Origin: CAZFAP01 sp964516325
Lineage (GTDB): Bacteria > Auribacterota > JABMQX01
Assembly: GCA_964516325.1 (NCBI GenBank)
Contig: CAZFAP010000226.1
Coordinates: forward strand, 1 to 6,045
Direction of reading: 5' to 3'
DNA: 6,045 nt
This document shows, in pieces, positions 1 to 4,920 of this stretch. A program made the position numbers and the translations under genes. The notes below the pieces were generated by a model. It worked only from the letters and a program-made list of their open reading frames with translations. It was not told the origin of the DNA and made no database searches. The stretch's first letter is position 1; every line of letters begins with the position of its first letter.

Positions 1-507
1 ACCGCCGTCGTGGATCGGATCGCGGCGGAATTCGAGTGCCCGGTGATCCGCACGAGAATCGGCGAGGTGAACGTCGCGGAAGCGATGATCGCCCATGGCG
101 CCGTCATCGGCGGCGAGGGAAACGGCGGGGTGATGGTCCCCGCAATTCATCCCTGCCGGGACAGCTTCGTGGGAATGGGCATTGTCCTCCAGATGCTCGC
201 GGAGAGCGGGAAGACCGTCTCTGACCTCGTCGCCGAGCTTCCGTCGTATGCCATGGTCAAGGAGACCGTGCCGTGCTCGACGGAAGTCGCGCATTCCGCC
301 ATGACGGCTCTCCGGAAGAAGCACATCCAGGACGGGCAGGTGGACATCATAGACGGTCTGAAAATCACCTACCCCGACGGAAGTTGGATACACATTCGCC
401 CGTCGAATACCGAGCCTCTGATGCGCCTCACCGCGGAATCGCCCTCCGGCGAAAAAGCTCGCGACCTTGCACACCGCTTCGCCGAGGAAATCTCTTTTCT
501 GTGCTGA
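1..507 (+). CDS. glmM: Phosphoglucosamine mutase / phosphomannomutase family protein, C-terminal part (5' truncated by window)
   Basis: This is the last 168 residues of an alpha-D-phosphohexomutase; the reading frame is open from base 1, so the start and the catalytic phosphoserine loop lie upstream. Two hallmark loops are visible. GGEGNGG at window residues 37-43 is the sugar-binding loop, in the GE(x)NGG form of archaeal-type GlmM rather than the GE(M/S)SGH of classical bacterial enzymes. RPSNTEP at residues 133-139 is the phosphate-binding loop of domain 4. Family members isomerise glucosamine-6-P to glucosamine-1-P (peptidoglycan and UDP-GlcNAc precursor) or mannose-6-P to mannose-1-P in the cytoplasm. 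The sequence alone does not settle which, so the symbol is tentative. The protein ends EISFLC with TGA at 505-507. No clear terminator follows; a weak GC stem near 500-521 lacks a T-tract. The family call is firm, the substrate is inferred. Confidence 0.9.
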   Translation, partial: TAVVDRIAAEFECPVIRTRIGEVNVAEAMIAHGAVIGGEGNGGVMVPAIHPCRDSFVGMGIVLQMLAESGKTVSDLVAELPSYAMVKETVPCSTEVAHSAMTALRKKHIQDGQVDIIDGLKITYPDGSWIHIRPSNTEPLMRLTAESPSGEKARDLAHRFAEEISFLC

Positions 508-534
508 GACGTGCGTCGGCACGGCCAGGATACC

Positions 535-625
535 TAACCGCGGAGAGCGCAGAGCACGCACAGAGGGAGAAAGGCACCATCAGTCGCGAAAATCTTCTCT
601 GTGCACTCTGCGACCTCTGGGGTTT
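535..625. repeat. Imperfect inverted repeat (dispersed intergenic palindrome)
   Basis: The left arm at 536-565 and the reverse complement of the right arm at 597-625 share the order aacc, then gcgcagag/tcgcagag, then gcacagag, with a few mismatches and a 2-3 nt gap, around a loop of about 31 nt. An RNA copy would fold into a long imperfect hairpin between glmM and thrC, so it could act as a transcription end or mRNA-stabilising structure; no T-tract is present. The left arm recurs at 3903-3922 (18 of 20 bases identical), which shows it is a dispersed element. From recollection, similar 'accgcagag..gcgcagag' repeats are common between genes in Planctomycetes- and Verrucomicrobia-type genomes. 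No ORF inside it looks real. Confidence 0.75.
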
Positions 626-660
626 GGGTCGGGCGTTCCCGCGATGGCGGGACAATTGGC

Positions 661-689
661 TTGCGATTGGCAGGCGCCTGCGCTATGAT
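661..689 (+). promoter_or_regulatory. Candidate sigma70-type promoter for thrC
   Basis: A TTGCGA -35 box (661-666) and a TATGAT -10 box (684-689) are separated by exactly 17 nt. Four of six and five of six bases match the housekeeping consensus. The -10 box ends 73 nt before the thrC ATG, which allows a leader of about 65 nt. The boxes stand in a 255-bp gap after a palindromic element, as expected if thrC begins a new transcription unit. Confidence 0.5.
670..681. promoter_or_regulatory. 12-bp perfect palindrome in the promoter spacer (possible operator)
   Basis: The sequence gcaggcgcctgc is its own reverse complement and lies wholly between the -35 and -10 boxes of the candidate thrC promoter, a classic position for a dimeric repressor. 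No second copy was seen in the window and no regulator is encoded here. Chance occurrence in GC-rich DNA is possible. Confidence 0.3.
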
Positions 690-691
690 TC

Positions 692-725
692 CGTCGGAAG
701 GCGCTCGCAGCGGAGGGTGCCGACG
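692..725 (+). promoter_or_regulatory. Possible folded leader upstream of thrC
   Basis: A 6-bp stem, cgtcgg (692-697) with ccgacg (720-725), encloses a smaller hairpin, cgct (702-705) with agcg (709-712). It would lie just after the expected transcription start and ends 23 nt before the ribosome binding site. There is no run of Thr/Ile codons and no known riboswitch pattern, so a regulatory role is only a possibility. Confidence 0.25.
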
Positions 726-748
726 ACACACCGTTGGACTAACCGTTT

Positions 749-753
749 GGAGG
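749..753 (+). promoter_or_regulatory. Ribosome binding site fixing the thrC start
   Basis: GGAGG stands 9 nt before ATG 763. The frame stays open upstream to about 601, including an in-frame ATG at 685 that overlaps the -10 box. This Shine-Dalgarno and the family-typical N-terminus (MVWRGVI.KYR.FLP) make 763 the start. Confidence 0.8.
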
Positions 754-762
754 CGAACGAAA

Positions 763-1824
763 ATGGTCTGGCGAGGAGTGATTCATAAATATCGCAGGTT
801 TCTTCCGATTGGGCGGAGGGCGGAGGTCATCACGCTCAATGAGGGAAACACTCCCCTCATTCACGCGAAGCGGCTCAGCGAGGAGGTCGGGAGCAAGCTC
901 GACGTTTATTTGAAATACGAGGGGGCGCACCCGACCGGCTCGTTCAAAGACCGCGGGATGACCGTCGCGCTGACAAAGGCGATTGAAGAGGGCTGCAAGG
1001 CGACGATATGTGCCTCGACGGGCAACACTGCCGCTTCGGCGGCCGCCTATTCGGCGAGGGCGGGAATCAAGAGCATTGTCATTATACCGAAGGGACGAAT
1101 CGCCGTCGGGAAACGTGCACAGGCGATGATTTACGGCGCACTCGTCATCGAGATCGAGGGGAATTTCGATGATGCGCTGCGCATCGTGCGGGAGATCGGC
1201 GAGAAATATCTGGTAACCATTGTTAACTCGATCAATCCGTATCGCATTCAGGGACAGAAGACCGCTGCCTTTGAGGTCTGCGACCAGCTTGGCAAAGCGC
1301 CCGATTACCACGCCCTTCCCGTCGGGAACGCCGGGAATATTACGTCGTACTGGATGGGCTACCCGGAATACAGTGCGGCGGGGAAGGTCTCGTCCGTCCC
1401 CGTCATGCTCGGGTTTCAGGCGGAGGGCGCCGCTCCGATTGTCAGGGGACACGTCGTCGAGAATCCCGAGACAGTCGCCACAGCCATCCGCATTGGGAAT
1501 CCGGCAAGCTGGAAGCAGGCGGTTAACGCGGCGAAGGAATCCGGGGGTCTGATTACCTCCGTGACCGACGAGGAAATCCTTTCCGCGCAGAAGATGATCG
1601 CGTCGCTGGAAGGCGTTTTCTGCGAGCCGGCTTCTGCGGCGTCCGTCGCTGGAATCCTCAAGCTCTCCCGAAACGGTTACTTCAATTCCGGCGAGAAGAA
1701 GACCGTCGTGTGCACACTCACCGGCAACGGTCTGAAGGACCCCAACATCGTCACCCGGCAGGTCCCCGAGCCGACAGTCCTTCAAGCTGACACACAGGAG
1801 ATCGTACAATTCATCGGGTTGTGA
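763..1824 (+). CDS. thrC: Threonine synthase
   Basis: This 353-residue PLP enzyme converts O-phospho-L-homoserine to L-threonine plus phosphate, the last step of threonine synthesis, in the cytoplasm. The length and the whole fold-type II pattern match the short bacterial/archaeal threonine synthases of about 350 residues. The N-terminus carries WRGVI and LNEGNTPL. HPTGSFKDRG holds the PLP-binding lysine (K62). ASTGNTAAS (84-92) is the substrate/phosphate loop. NSINPYRIQGQKT follows near 155-167, then the glycine-rich PVGNAGN (186-192) that holds the PLP phosphate, AIRIGNPASW (241-250), and CEPASAAS (287-294). The C-terminal TGNGLKD (320-326) has Asn where I expect His in most family members (TGHGLKD). 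The start is set by GGAGG at 749-753. A promoter lies about 75 bp upstream. The next gene begins 31 bp downstream on the same strand and may be read through from here. The gene looks intact. Confidence 0.97.
   Translation: MVWRGVIHKYRRFLPIGRRAEVITLNEGNTPLIHAKRLSEEVGSKLDVYLKYEGAHPTGSFKDRGMTVALTKAIEEGCKATICASTGNTAASAAAYSARAGIKSIVIIPKGRIAVGKRAQAMIYGALVIEIEGNFDDALRIVREIGEKYLVTIVNSINPYRIQGQKTAAFEVCDQLGKAPDYHALPVGNAGNITSYWMGYPEYSAAGKVSSVPVMLGFQAEGAAPIVRGHVVENPETVATAIRIGNPASWKQAVNAAKESGGLITSVTDEEILSAQKMIASLEGVFCEPASAASVAGILKLSRNGYFNSGEKKTVVCTLTGNGLKDPNIVTRQVPEPTVLQADTQEIVQFIGL
1781..1810 (+). promoter_or_regulatory. Weak candidate promoter for the NHL-repeat gene
   Basis: TTCAAG (1781-1786) and TACAAT (1805-1810) are 18 nt apart inside the 3' end of thrC, and the -10-like box ends 45 nt before ATG 1856. 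The -10 is good (five of six) but the -35 is poor (three of six). Read-through from thrC is an equally good explanation of expression. Confidence 0.25.
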
Positions 1825-1841
1825 GGTGCCGAACAGTCAGT

Positions 1842-1852
1842 GGGAGAGGAGG
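1842..1852 (+). promoter_or_regulatory. Ribosome binding site fixing the NHL-protein start
   Basis: The purine run GGGAGAGGAGG ends 3 nt before ATG 1856; its GGGAG half has a normal 9-nt spacing. An in-frame GTG at 1826 would put this run inside the coding sequence and lengthen the N-terminus ahead of the signal peptide, so ATG 1856 is preferred. Confidence 0.75.
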
Positions 1853-1855
1853 AAC

Positions 1856-3880
1856 ATGAGAGAGACAGGGGTTGCAGTGCTTGGCGGTTTCTTCTGTCTG
1901 TTCGTCGCGGTGCTGCCGCCTTTCAGGGCAGATGCCGCAGAGGAGTATTCCTTCGTGAAGATGTGGCCGGAACTGCCGGGGCACTGGTATTTCCTTGAGC
2001 CTACCGCCGTGGCGGTGGATAGCTCGAGGAACGTCTACGTCGCCGATGGCTGGAACAACCGCATTCAGAAGTTCAGCTCCGATGGCATGTTGGTCGCCAG
2101 ATGGGGGAGCTATGGCAGCGGTGATGGCCAGTTCTGGGAGCCGCAAGGCGTCGCGGTGGACAGCGCGGGCAACGTCTATGTCGCCGATACGGACAACGAC
2201 CGGATTCAGAAGTTCAGCTCCGAAGGCGTTTTCATAACCAAATGGGGGAGCTATGGCAGCGGCGACAGCGAGTTCGAGTTCCCGGGCGGCCTGGCGGTGG
2301 ACAGCTCGGGGAACGTCTATGTCGCCGATACGTACAACCACCGCATCCAGAAGTTCAGCCCCGATGGCGTTTTCATCACGAAATGGGGCACCTGGGGCAG
2401 CGGCGACGGGCAGTTTGACCGCCCGTCGGGCGTGGCGGTGGACAGCTCGGGGAACGTCTATGTCGCCGATACGGACAACGACCGGATTCAGAAGTTCACC
2501 TCCGATGGCGTTTTCATCGCAAAATGGGGGAGCGAGGGCTGGAGCGAGGGGGAGTTCCGGTGGCCCGCGGACGTGGCGGTGGACAACTCGGGCAATGTCT
2601 ACGTCGCAGAAACCTTAAACAACCGCGTCCAGAAGTTCAGCTCCGATGGCGCTTTCATCACGAAATGGGGGAGCGAGGGCCGGAGCGATGGGGAGTTCTG
2701 GTACCCCGAGGGCCTGGCGGTGGACGGCTCGGAGAACGTCTATGTCGCGGACTCCGGCAACAGGCGCGTTCAGAAGTTCACCTCGGATGGCGTTTTCGTC
2801 ACGAAATGGCAGAGCTATGGCAGCGGCAACGGCGAGTTGGAGTTCCCGGGCGGCGTGGCGGTTGACACCTCGGGGAACATCTATGTCGCCGATACGGACA
2901 ACAGCCGCATTCAGAAGTTCAGCTCCGGTGGCGTTTTCGTCGCCAGATGGGGGAGGTATGGCAGCGGTGATGGCCAGTTCTGCTGGCCGGAAGGCCTCGC
3001 GGTGGACAGCGCGGGCAACGTCTATATCGCCGATACGGCCAACCACCGCATTGAGAAGTTCAGCTGCGATGGCGTCTTCATCACGAAATGGGGGAGCAAC
3101 GGCAACGGTGATGGCCAGTTCAAGCGCCCGTACGGCGTGGCGGTGGACAGCTCGGGAAACGTCTACGTCGCCGATACGTACAACCACCGGATTCACAAGT
3201 TCACCTCCGATGGCATTTTCGTCACGAAATGGGGGACCTGGGGCAGCGGCGATGGGGAGCTCAACGTCGCGTGCGGCGTCGCGGCGGACAGCTCGGGCAA
3301 CGTCTACGTCGCCGATACGTACAACCACCGCATCCAGAAGTTCAGCCCCGATGGCGTTTTCATCACGAAATGGGGGACCTACGGCAGCGGCGATGGCCAG
3401 TTCTGCGACCCCTCGGGCGTCGCCGTGGACAGTTCTGACCGGGTCTATTTCGCCGATACCTACAATCACCGCATTCAGAAGTTCACCTCCGATGGTGTCT
3501 TCATCGCAAAATGGGGGACCTGGGGCAGCGGCGATGGCGAGCTTAACGTCGCGCAGGGGGTGGCGGTGGACAGCTCCGGCAGCGTCTATGTCGCCGATAC
3601 GGACAACCACCGCATTCAGAAGTTTCGGCGGAGCTTCGGCATGAAGGGGATCGACGGCGACGCGAACTCACCAACGATTTCCTGGGATTGCGAAGCCGGG
3701 AAAACCTATAAGGTCTGGGTGGCTGGGCCAGTCGCGAGCCCGATAAGCTGGGTGGGTGTTCCCGGGATGATCGCCGCGTCGGGCACGGGCATCAACTCCT
3801 GGACTGATGACGGGGCGCATGCCCTCGGCTCACCCACCACCGCACAGGACCGATTTTACCGCGTCGAAAGGTTGCCATAG
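1856..3880 (+). CDS. Secreted NHL-repeat beta-propeller protein with C-terminal FYRV-type domain
   Basis: This is a 674-residue exported protein of unknown ligand. Residues 1 to about 27 form a signal peptide: MRETG, the hydrophobic VAVLGGFFCLFVAVL, then PPFRADA|AEE as probable cleavage region; no lipobox is evident. Residues 49-590 hold 12 tandem repeats of exactly 47 residues, each built on P.GVAVDSSGNVYVAD, then N.RIQKF, then DGVFI.KWG and GSGDG.F. These are NHL repeats, which fold as six-bladed beta-propellers and usually bind protein, glycan or other ligands; the D-S-G-N-V-Y-V-A-D core is very conserved here. Residues 31-48 (YSFVKMWPEL...) match only the outer-strand half of a repeat, and the last repeat lacks that half, so the chain can close ring-like. 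Residues 591-674 form a separate domain (SWDCEAGKTYKVWV, then W..VPG and a terminal RFYRVERLP), resembling C-terminal beta-sandwich domains of exported proteins in PVC-like bacteria. No membrane anchor is seen. Function is not assignable; an extracellular or periplasmic binding role is inferred. Confidence 0.93.
   Translation: MRETGVAVLGGFFCLFVAVLPPFRADAAEEYSFVKMWPELPGHWYFLEPTAVAVDSSRNVYVADGWNNRIQKFSSDGMLVARWGSYGSGDGQFWEPQGVAVDSAGNVYVADTDNDRIQKFSSEGVFITKWGSYGSGDSEFEFPGGLAVDSSGNVYVADTYNHRIQKFSPDGVFITKWGTWGSGDGQFDRPSGVAVDSSGNVYVADTDNDRIQKFTSDGVFIAKWGSEGWSEGEFRWPADVAVDNSGNVYVAETLNNRVQKFSSDGAFITKWGSEGRSDGEFWYPEGLAVDGSENVYVADSGNRRVQKFTSDGVFVTKWQSYGSGNGELEFPGGVAVDTSGNIYVADTDNSRIQKFSSGGVFVARWGRYGSGDGQFCWPEGLAVDSAGNVYIADTANHRIEKFSCDGVFITKWGSNGNGDGQFKRPYGVAVDSSGNVYVADTYNHRIHKFTSDGIFVTKWGTWGSGDGELNVACGVAADSSGNVYVADTYNHRIQKFSPDGVFITKWGTYGSGDGQFCDPSGVAVDSSDRVYFADTYNHRIQKFTSDGVFIAKWGTWGSGDGELNVAQGVAVDSSGSVYVADTDNHRIQKFRRSFGMKGIDGDANSPTISWDCEAGKTYKVWVAGPVASPISWVGVPGMIAASGTGINSWTDDGAHALGSPTTAQDRFYRVERLP
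2000..3625 (+). repeat. In-gene tandem array: 141-bp unit, 12 copies (last one partial)
   Basis: The 'gcggtgga' landmark recurs at an exact 141-bp step (for example 2012, 2153, 2294), giving 47 codons per unit with no indels across the array. Identity is high at DNA level, not just protein level. A 68-nt exact match links 2321-2388 with 3308-3375 (seven units apart), and a 46-nt exact match links 2171-2216 with 2453-2498 (two units apart). This points to repeated duplication and conversion among units. The periodicity also creates long open frames on other strands and frames here, which are not genes. Confidence 0.95.
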
Positions 3881-3902
3881 ACGTCCAGCAAACACGATAA
3901 TC

Positions 3903-3922
3903 TAACCGCAGAGGGCGCAGAG
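3903..3922 (+). repeat. Half copy of the 535-type dispersed element
   Basis: Eighteen of 20 bases match 535-554 (taaccgc, g/a, gag, a/g, gcgcagag). The matching right arm of the palindrome is not found downstream. The homology stops at about 3922 and transposase-relic coding sequence begins at about 3929, so the element appears truncated by a past rearrangement. Confidence 0.65.
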
Positions 3923-3928
3923 AGGGCG

Positions 3929-4111
3929 GAAACAACGGAGTGGCAGGACGGCTTCGCGGTGTTCTCGGTGAGCGAATCGGCCGCCGGTGATGTCGTCGCA
4001 TATCTCGAGGATGGGGAGGCCGATCACCGTAGGGTGCCGTTTGATAAGAAGTTGAGCGTGCCGTTGGAGAGACACGGAATCGAATTCGACTCCGGGCACT
4101 ACCTCGATTGA
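3929..4111 (+). pseudogene. C-terminal relic of an IS200-like / REP-associated tyrosine transposase (RAYT)
   Basis: An open frame with no credible start codon reads ETTEWQDGFAVFSVSES, then GDVVAYLEDGEADHRR, VPF.KKL and LERHGIEFDSGHYLD, ending at TGA 4109-4111. I recognise this as the C-terminal third of Y1 transposases of the IS200/RAYT superfamily, whose usual form is (F/H)WQ.GYGAFSVS.S, V..YI..QE.HHR, SF..E, L..HG(I/V)E.DERY.WD. The Tyr encoded at 4001-4003 aligns with the single catalytic tyrosine that cuts and joins single-stranded DNA. The conserved Gln four residues later is Gly here, HH is DH, and the terminal WD is LD, so the piece is decayed as well as truncated. The N-terminal HUH metal site is missing: DNA directly upstream is a repeat and then the end of the NHL gene. 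A hairpin follows 8 bp after the stop, and REP-like hairpins fill the next 850 bp, the expected company of a RAYT. Confidence 0.8.
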
Positions 4112-4118
4112 ATGTGTC

Positions 4119-4133
4119 GCCCCCTGCGGGGGC
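4119..4133. repeat. C/G-rich hairpin directly after the transposase relic
   Basis: A perfect 6-bp stem, gccccc (4119-4124) with gggggc (4128-4133), has a tgc loop. Read on the minus strand it is the cccccgcaggg motif found again in the 190-bp units at 4688-4697 and 4878-4887. It is therefore one of the cluster's repeat hairpins rather than a gene terminator; no T-tract follows. Confidence 0.7.
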
Positions 4134-4159
4134 TCGGGATTTCTCTTTCCCTTCTGTGT

Positions 4160-4205
4160 CCACGGGCTGGCGCCCGTGGCAAGAGGAGTATCGCCACCTG
4201 CGGGG
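4160..4205 (-). repeat. REP-like module, minus orientation, degenerate
   Basis: A perfect 8-bp hairpin, ccacgggc (4160-4167) with gcccgtgg (4172-4179), has a 4-nt loop. On the minus strand its loop is gcca, one base from the gtca loop of the plus-strand copies at 4640 and 4830. On that strand it is preceded by a ccccgcagg..gat remnant (4190-4205) at nearly the spacing seen in the intact modules. CTTG stands where those have GTAG. Confidence 0.7.
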
Positions 4206-4394
4206 CTGAAGGCCACAATGCCGGGGCAGCACGGCAAGGAGGGTTGCCACGCTCCGGACAGGCACGCGGGGAAAGAATCCACCCCCATCCCGTCGCAAGG
4301 GGCGCGTTGGTCAGAAGCACGCCAGGACGATAAAACGCCGTTGAGGCCACTGGCAGACGATCTACCGCCCGTGCGGAAAGTTGGAGTTGGCTCG
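4206..4394. other. Non-coding stretch without a recognised feature
   Basis: This spacer lies between the two minus-oriented REP hairpins. Short self-complementary bits occur (for example tgcc/ggca near 4219), but I see no convincing gene, RNA or promoter. Open frames here look random or are fed by the GC-rich repeats. Confidence 0.5.
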
Positions 4395-4435
4395 TGTCCC
4401 CGGGGTCCACGGGCTGGCGTCCGTGGCAGGGGACA
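4395..4435 (-). repeat. REP-like hairpin with extended outer stem
   Basis: The inner stem ccacgggc (4407-4414) with gtccgtgg (4419-4426) holds one G-T pair. An outer 7-bp stem, tgtcccc (4395-4401) with ggggaca (4429-4435), encloses it. The loop orientation matches the 4160 copy, opposite to the copies beyond 4560. The four bases at the GTAG position on the minus strand are CCTG, so the recognition tetranucleotide is lost. Confidence 0.7.
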
Positions 4436-4436
4436 T

Positions 4437-4452
4437 GCCGCCCACAGGCGGC
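4437..4452. repeat. Short GC hairpin
   Basis: A perfect 6-bp stem, gccgcc (4437-4442) with ggcggc (4447-4452), has a caca loop and lies 1 bp beyond the 4395-4435 hairpin. It is probably part of the same repeat cluster. A terminator role is unlikely because no T-run follows. Confidence 0.5.
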
Positions 4453-4541
4453 CTCAAAGCAACAAGCCTTTTGGCTAAGAATGCTATGCAAGGTCGCTTA
4501 GGAATGCCAGACCGCATCACGAGCGCCTTGACGATATCGCA

Positions 4542-4588
4542 ATCCCCGAGGGGATAGAATTAGGTAGCCACCAACGTAAGCTTGTGGC
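4542..4588 (+). repeat. Bipartite REP-like module 1
   Basis: Hairpin A is atcccc (4542-4547) with ggggat (4550-4555). It is followed by 8 nt, GTAG (4564-4567), and a weaker hairpin B, gccac (4567-4571) with gtggc (4584-4588), whose interior (caacgtaagctt) differs from the ccacgggc type. Confidence 0.75.
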
Positions 4589-4612
4589 ATCCCGGATGGG
4601 GTGAGAATCCGA

Positions 4613-4659
4613 ATCCCCCCAGGGGATGGGAGATCGTAGCCACGGGCGTCAGCCCGTGG
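4613..4659 (+). repeat. Bipartite REP-like module 2
   Basis: Hairpin A is atcccc (4613-4618) with ggggat (4622-4627). Eight nt follow, then GTAG (4636-4639) and a perfect 8-bp hairpin B, ccacgggc (4640-4647) with gcccgtgg (4652-4659), loop gtca. Confidence 0.85.
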
Positions 4660-4730
4660 GAGAGGGAATCAGGGCGCTTCAATTGAGCCCCCGCAGGGAG
4701 GCGCCACGCAATGGGCCGGGCGTCGTCGCA

Positions 4731-4778
4731 ATCCCCGCAGGGGACGAAAGATTGTAGCCACCAACGTAAGCTTGTGGC
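4731..4778 (+). repeat. Bipartite REP-like module 3
   Basis: Hairpin A is tcccc (4732-4736) with gggga (4740-4744), loop gca. After base 4745 come 8 nt, GTAG (4754-4757) and the gccac/gtggc hairpin (4757-4761, 4774-4778), as in module 1. Confidence 0.75.
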
Positions 4779-4802
4779 ATCCCGGATGGGGTGAGAATCC
4801 GA

Positions 4803-4849
4803 ATCCCCCCAGGGGATGGGAGATCGTAGCCACGGGCGTCAGCCCGTGG
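4803..4849 (+). repeat. Bipartite REP-like module 4
   Basis: This is identical to module 2 and displaced by 190 bp: atcccc (4803-4808) with ggggat (4812-4817), 8 nt, GTAG (4826-4829), and ccacgggc/gcccgtgg (4830-4837, 4842-4849). Confidence 0.85.
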
Positions 4850-4872
4850 GAGAGGGAATCATGGCGCTTCAA

Positions 4873-4902
4873 TTGAGCCCCCGCAGGGAGGCGCCACATA
4901 AT
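4873..4902 (+). promoter_or_regulatory. Candidate promoter for the deacetylase, inside repeat copy 2
   Basis: TTGAGC (4873-4878) and CATAAT (4897-4902) are 18 nt apart; four and five of six bases match consensus. The -10 box ends 87 nt before ATG 4990. The equivalent site in copy 1 reads cgcaat and is much poorer. The intervening GC-rich hairpin could affect function. Confidence 0.35.
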
Positions 4903-4920
4903 GGGCCGCGAGTCATCGCA

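Larger units (their letters stand above)
4537..4725 (+). repeat. 190-bp direct repeat, copy 1
   Basis: The unit runs from tcgcaatcccc to the base before the next tcgcaatcccc at 4726. It contains two bipartite REP modules and a third hairpin-prone part, ggcgc (4673-4677) with gcgcc (4701-4705) around a cccccgcaggg core. Bases 4564-4671 (108 nt) are identical to copy 2. Differences elsewhere are few: one inserted base near 4548 and substitutions at 4672, 4708-4709, 4719, 4721 and 4725, plus a short variable part at 4556-4563. Confidence 0.9.
4726..4915 (+). repeat. 190-bp direct repeat, copy 2
   Basis: This copy abuts copy 1 and shares 108 consecutive bases with it (4754-4861). It is followed at 4916 by the first part of a third, more diverged unit (tcgcaatgcccgcaggga). 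Relative to copy 1 the gc at 4708-4709 is at here (4898-4899), which turns cgcaat into a -10-like cataat ahead of the deacetylase gene. Confidence 0.9.

Noticed and set aside
500..521. Rho-independent terminator after the phosphohexomutase
   Set aside because: Only an interrupted gtgc/gcac stem with no T-tract is present, too weak to call.
739..1809. Long open frame (356 codons) antisense to thrC
   Set aside because: It mirrors the thrC reading frame, is rich in Arg/Gly/Pro, and shows no family motif; thrC is unmistakable on the other strand.
1826..1855. GTG 1826 as start of the NHL protein
   Set aside because: It lies 2 bp after the thrC stop, has no suitable ribosome binding site, and would add ten polar residues before the signal peptide; ATG 1856 has a strong purine run ahead of it.
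1811..2341. 176-codon minus-strand frame over the thrC/NHL junction
   Set aside because: Its repeated VVRIGDIDV..AVHR peptide is the reverse reading of the NHL units.
2615..3644. 331-332-codon open frames on the minus strand and in another plus frame within the NHL gene
   Set aside because: They are by-products of the 141-bp periodicity: once one unit is open in a frame, all units are. The products are low-complexity repeats with no start context.
4099..4491. Minus-strand frames giving CHGRQPVD-type peptides
   Set aside because: The peptide is a translation of the ccacgggc REP hairpins. Such predicted proteins are repeat artefacts, and no ribosome binding site precedes them.
4564..4778. Structured RNA gene or riboswitch in the repeat cluster
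   Set aside because: The hairpins are explained by REP-like repeats in tandem. The same modules recur at several positions, and no known riboswitch core was recognised.
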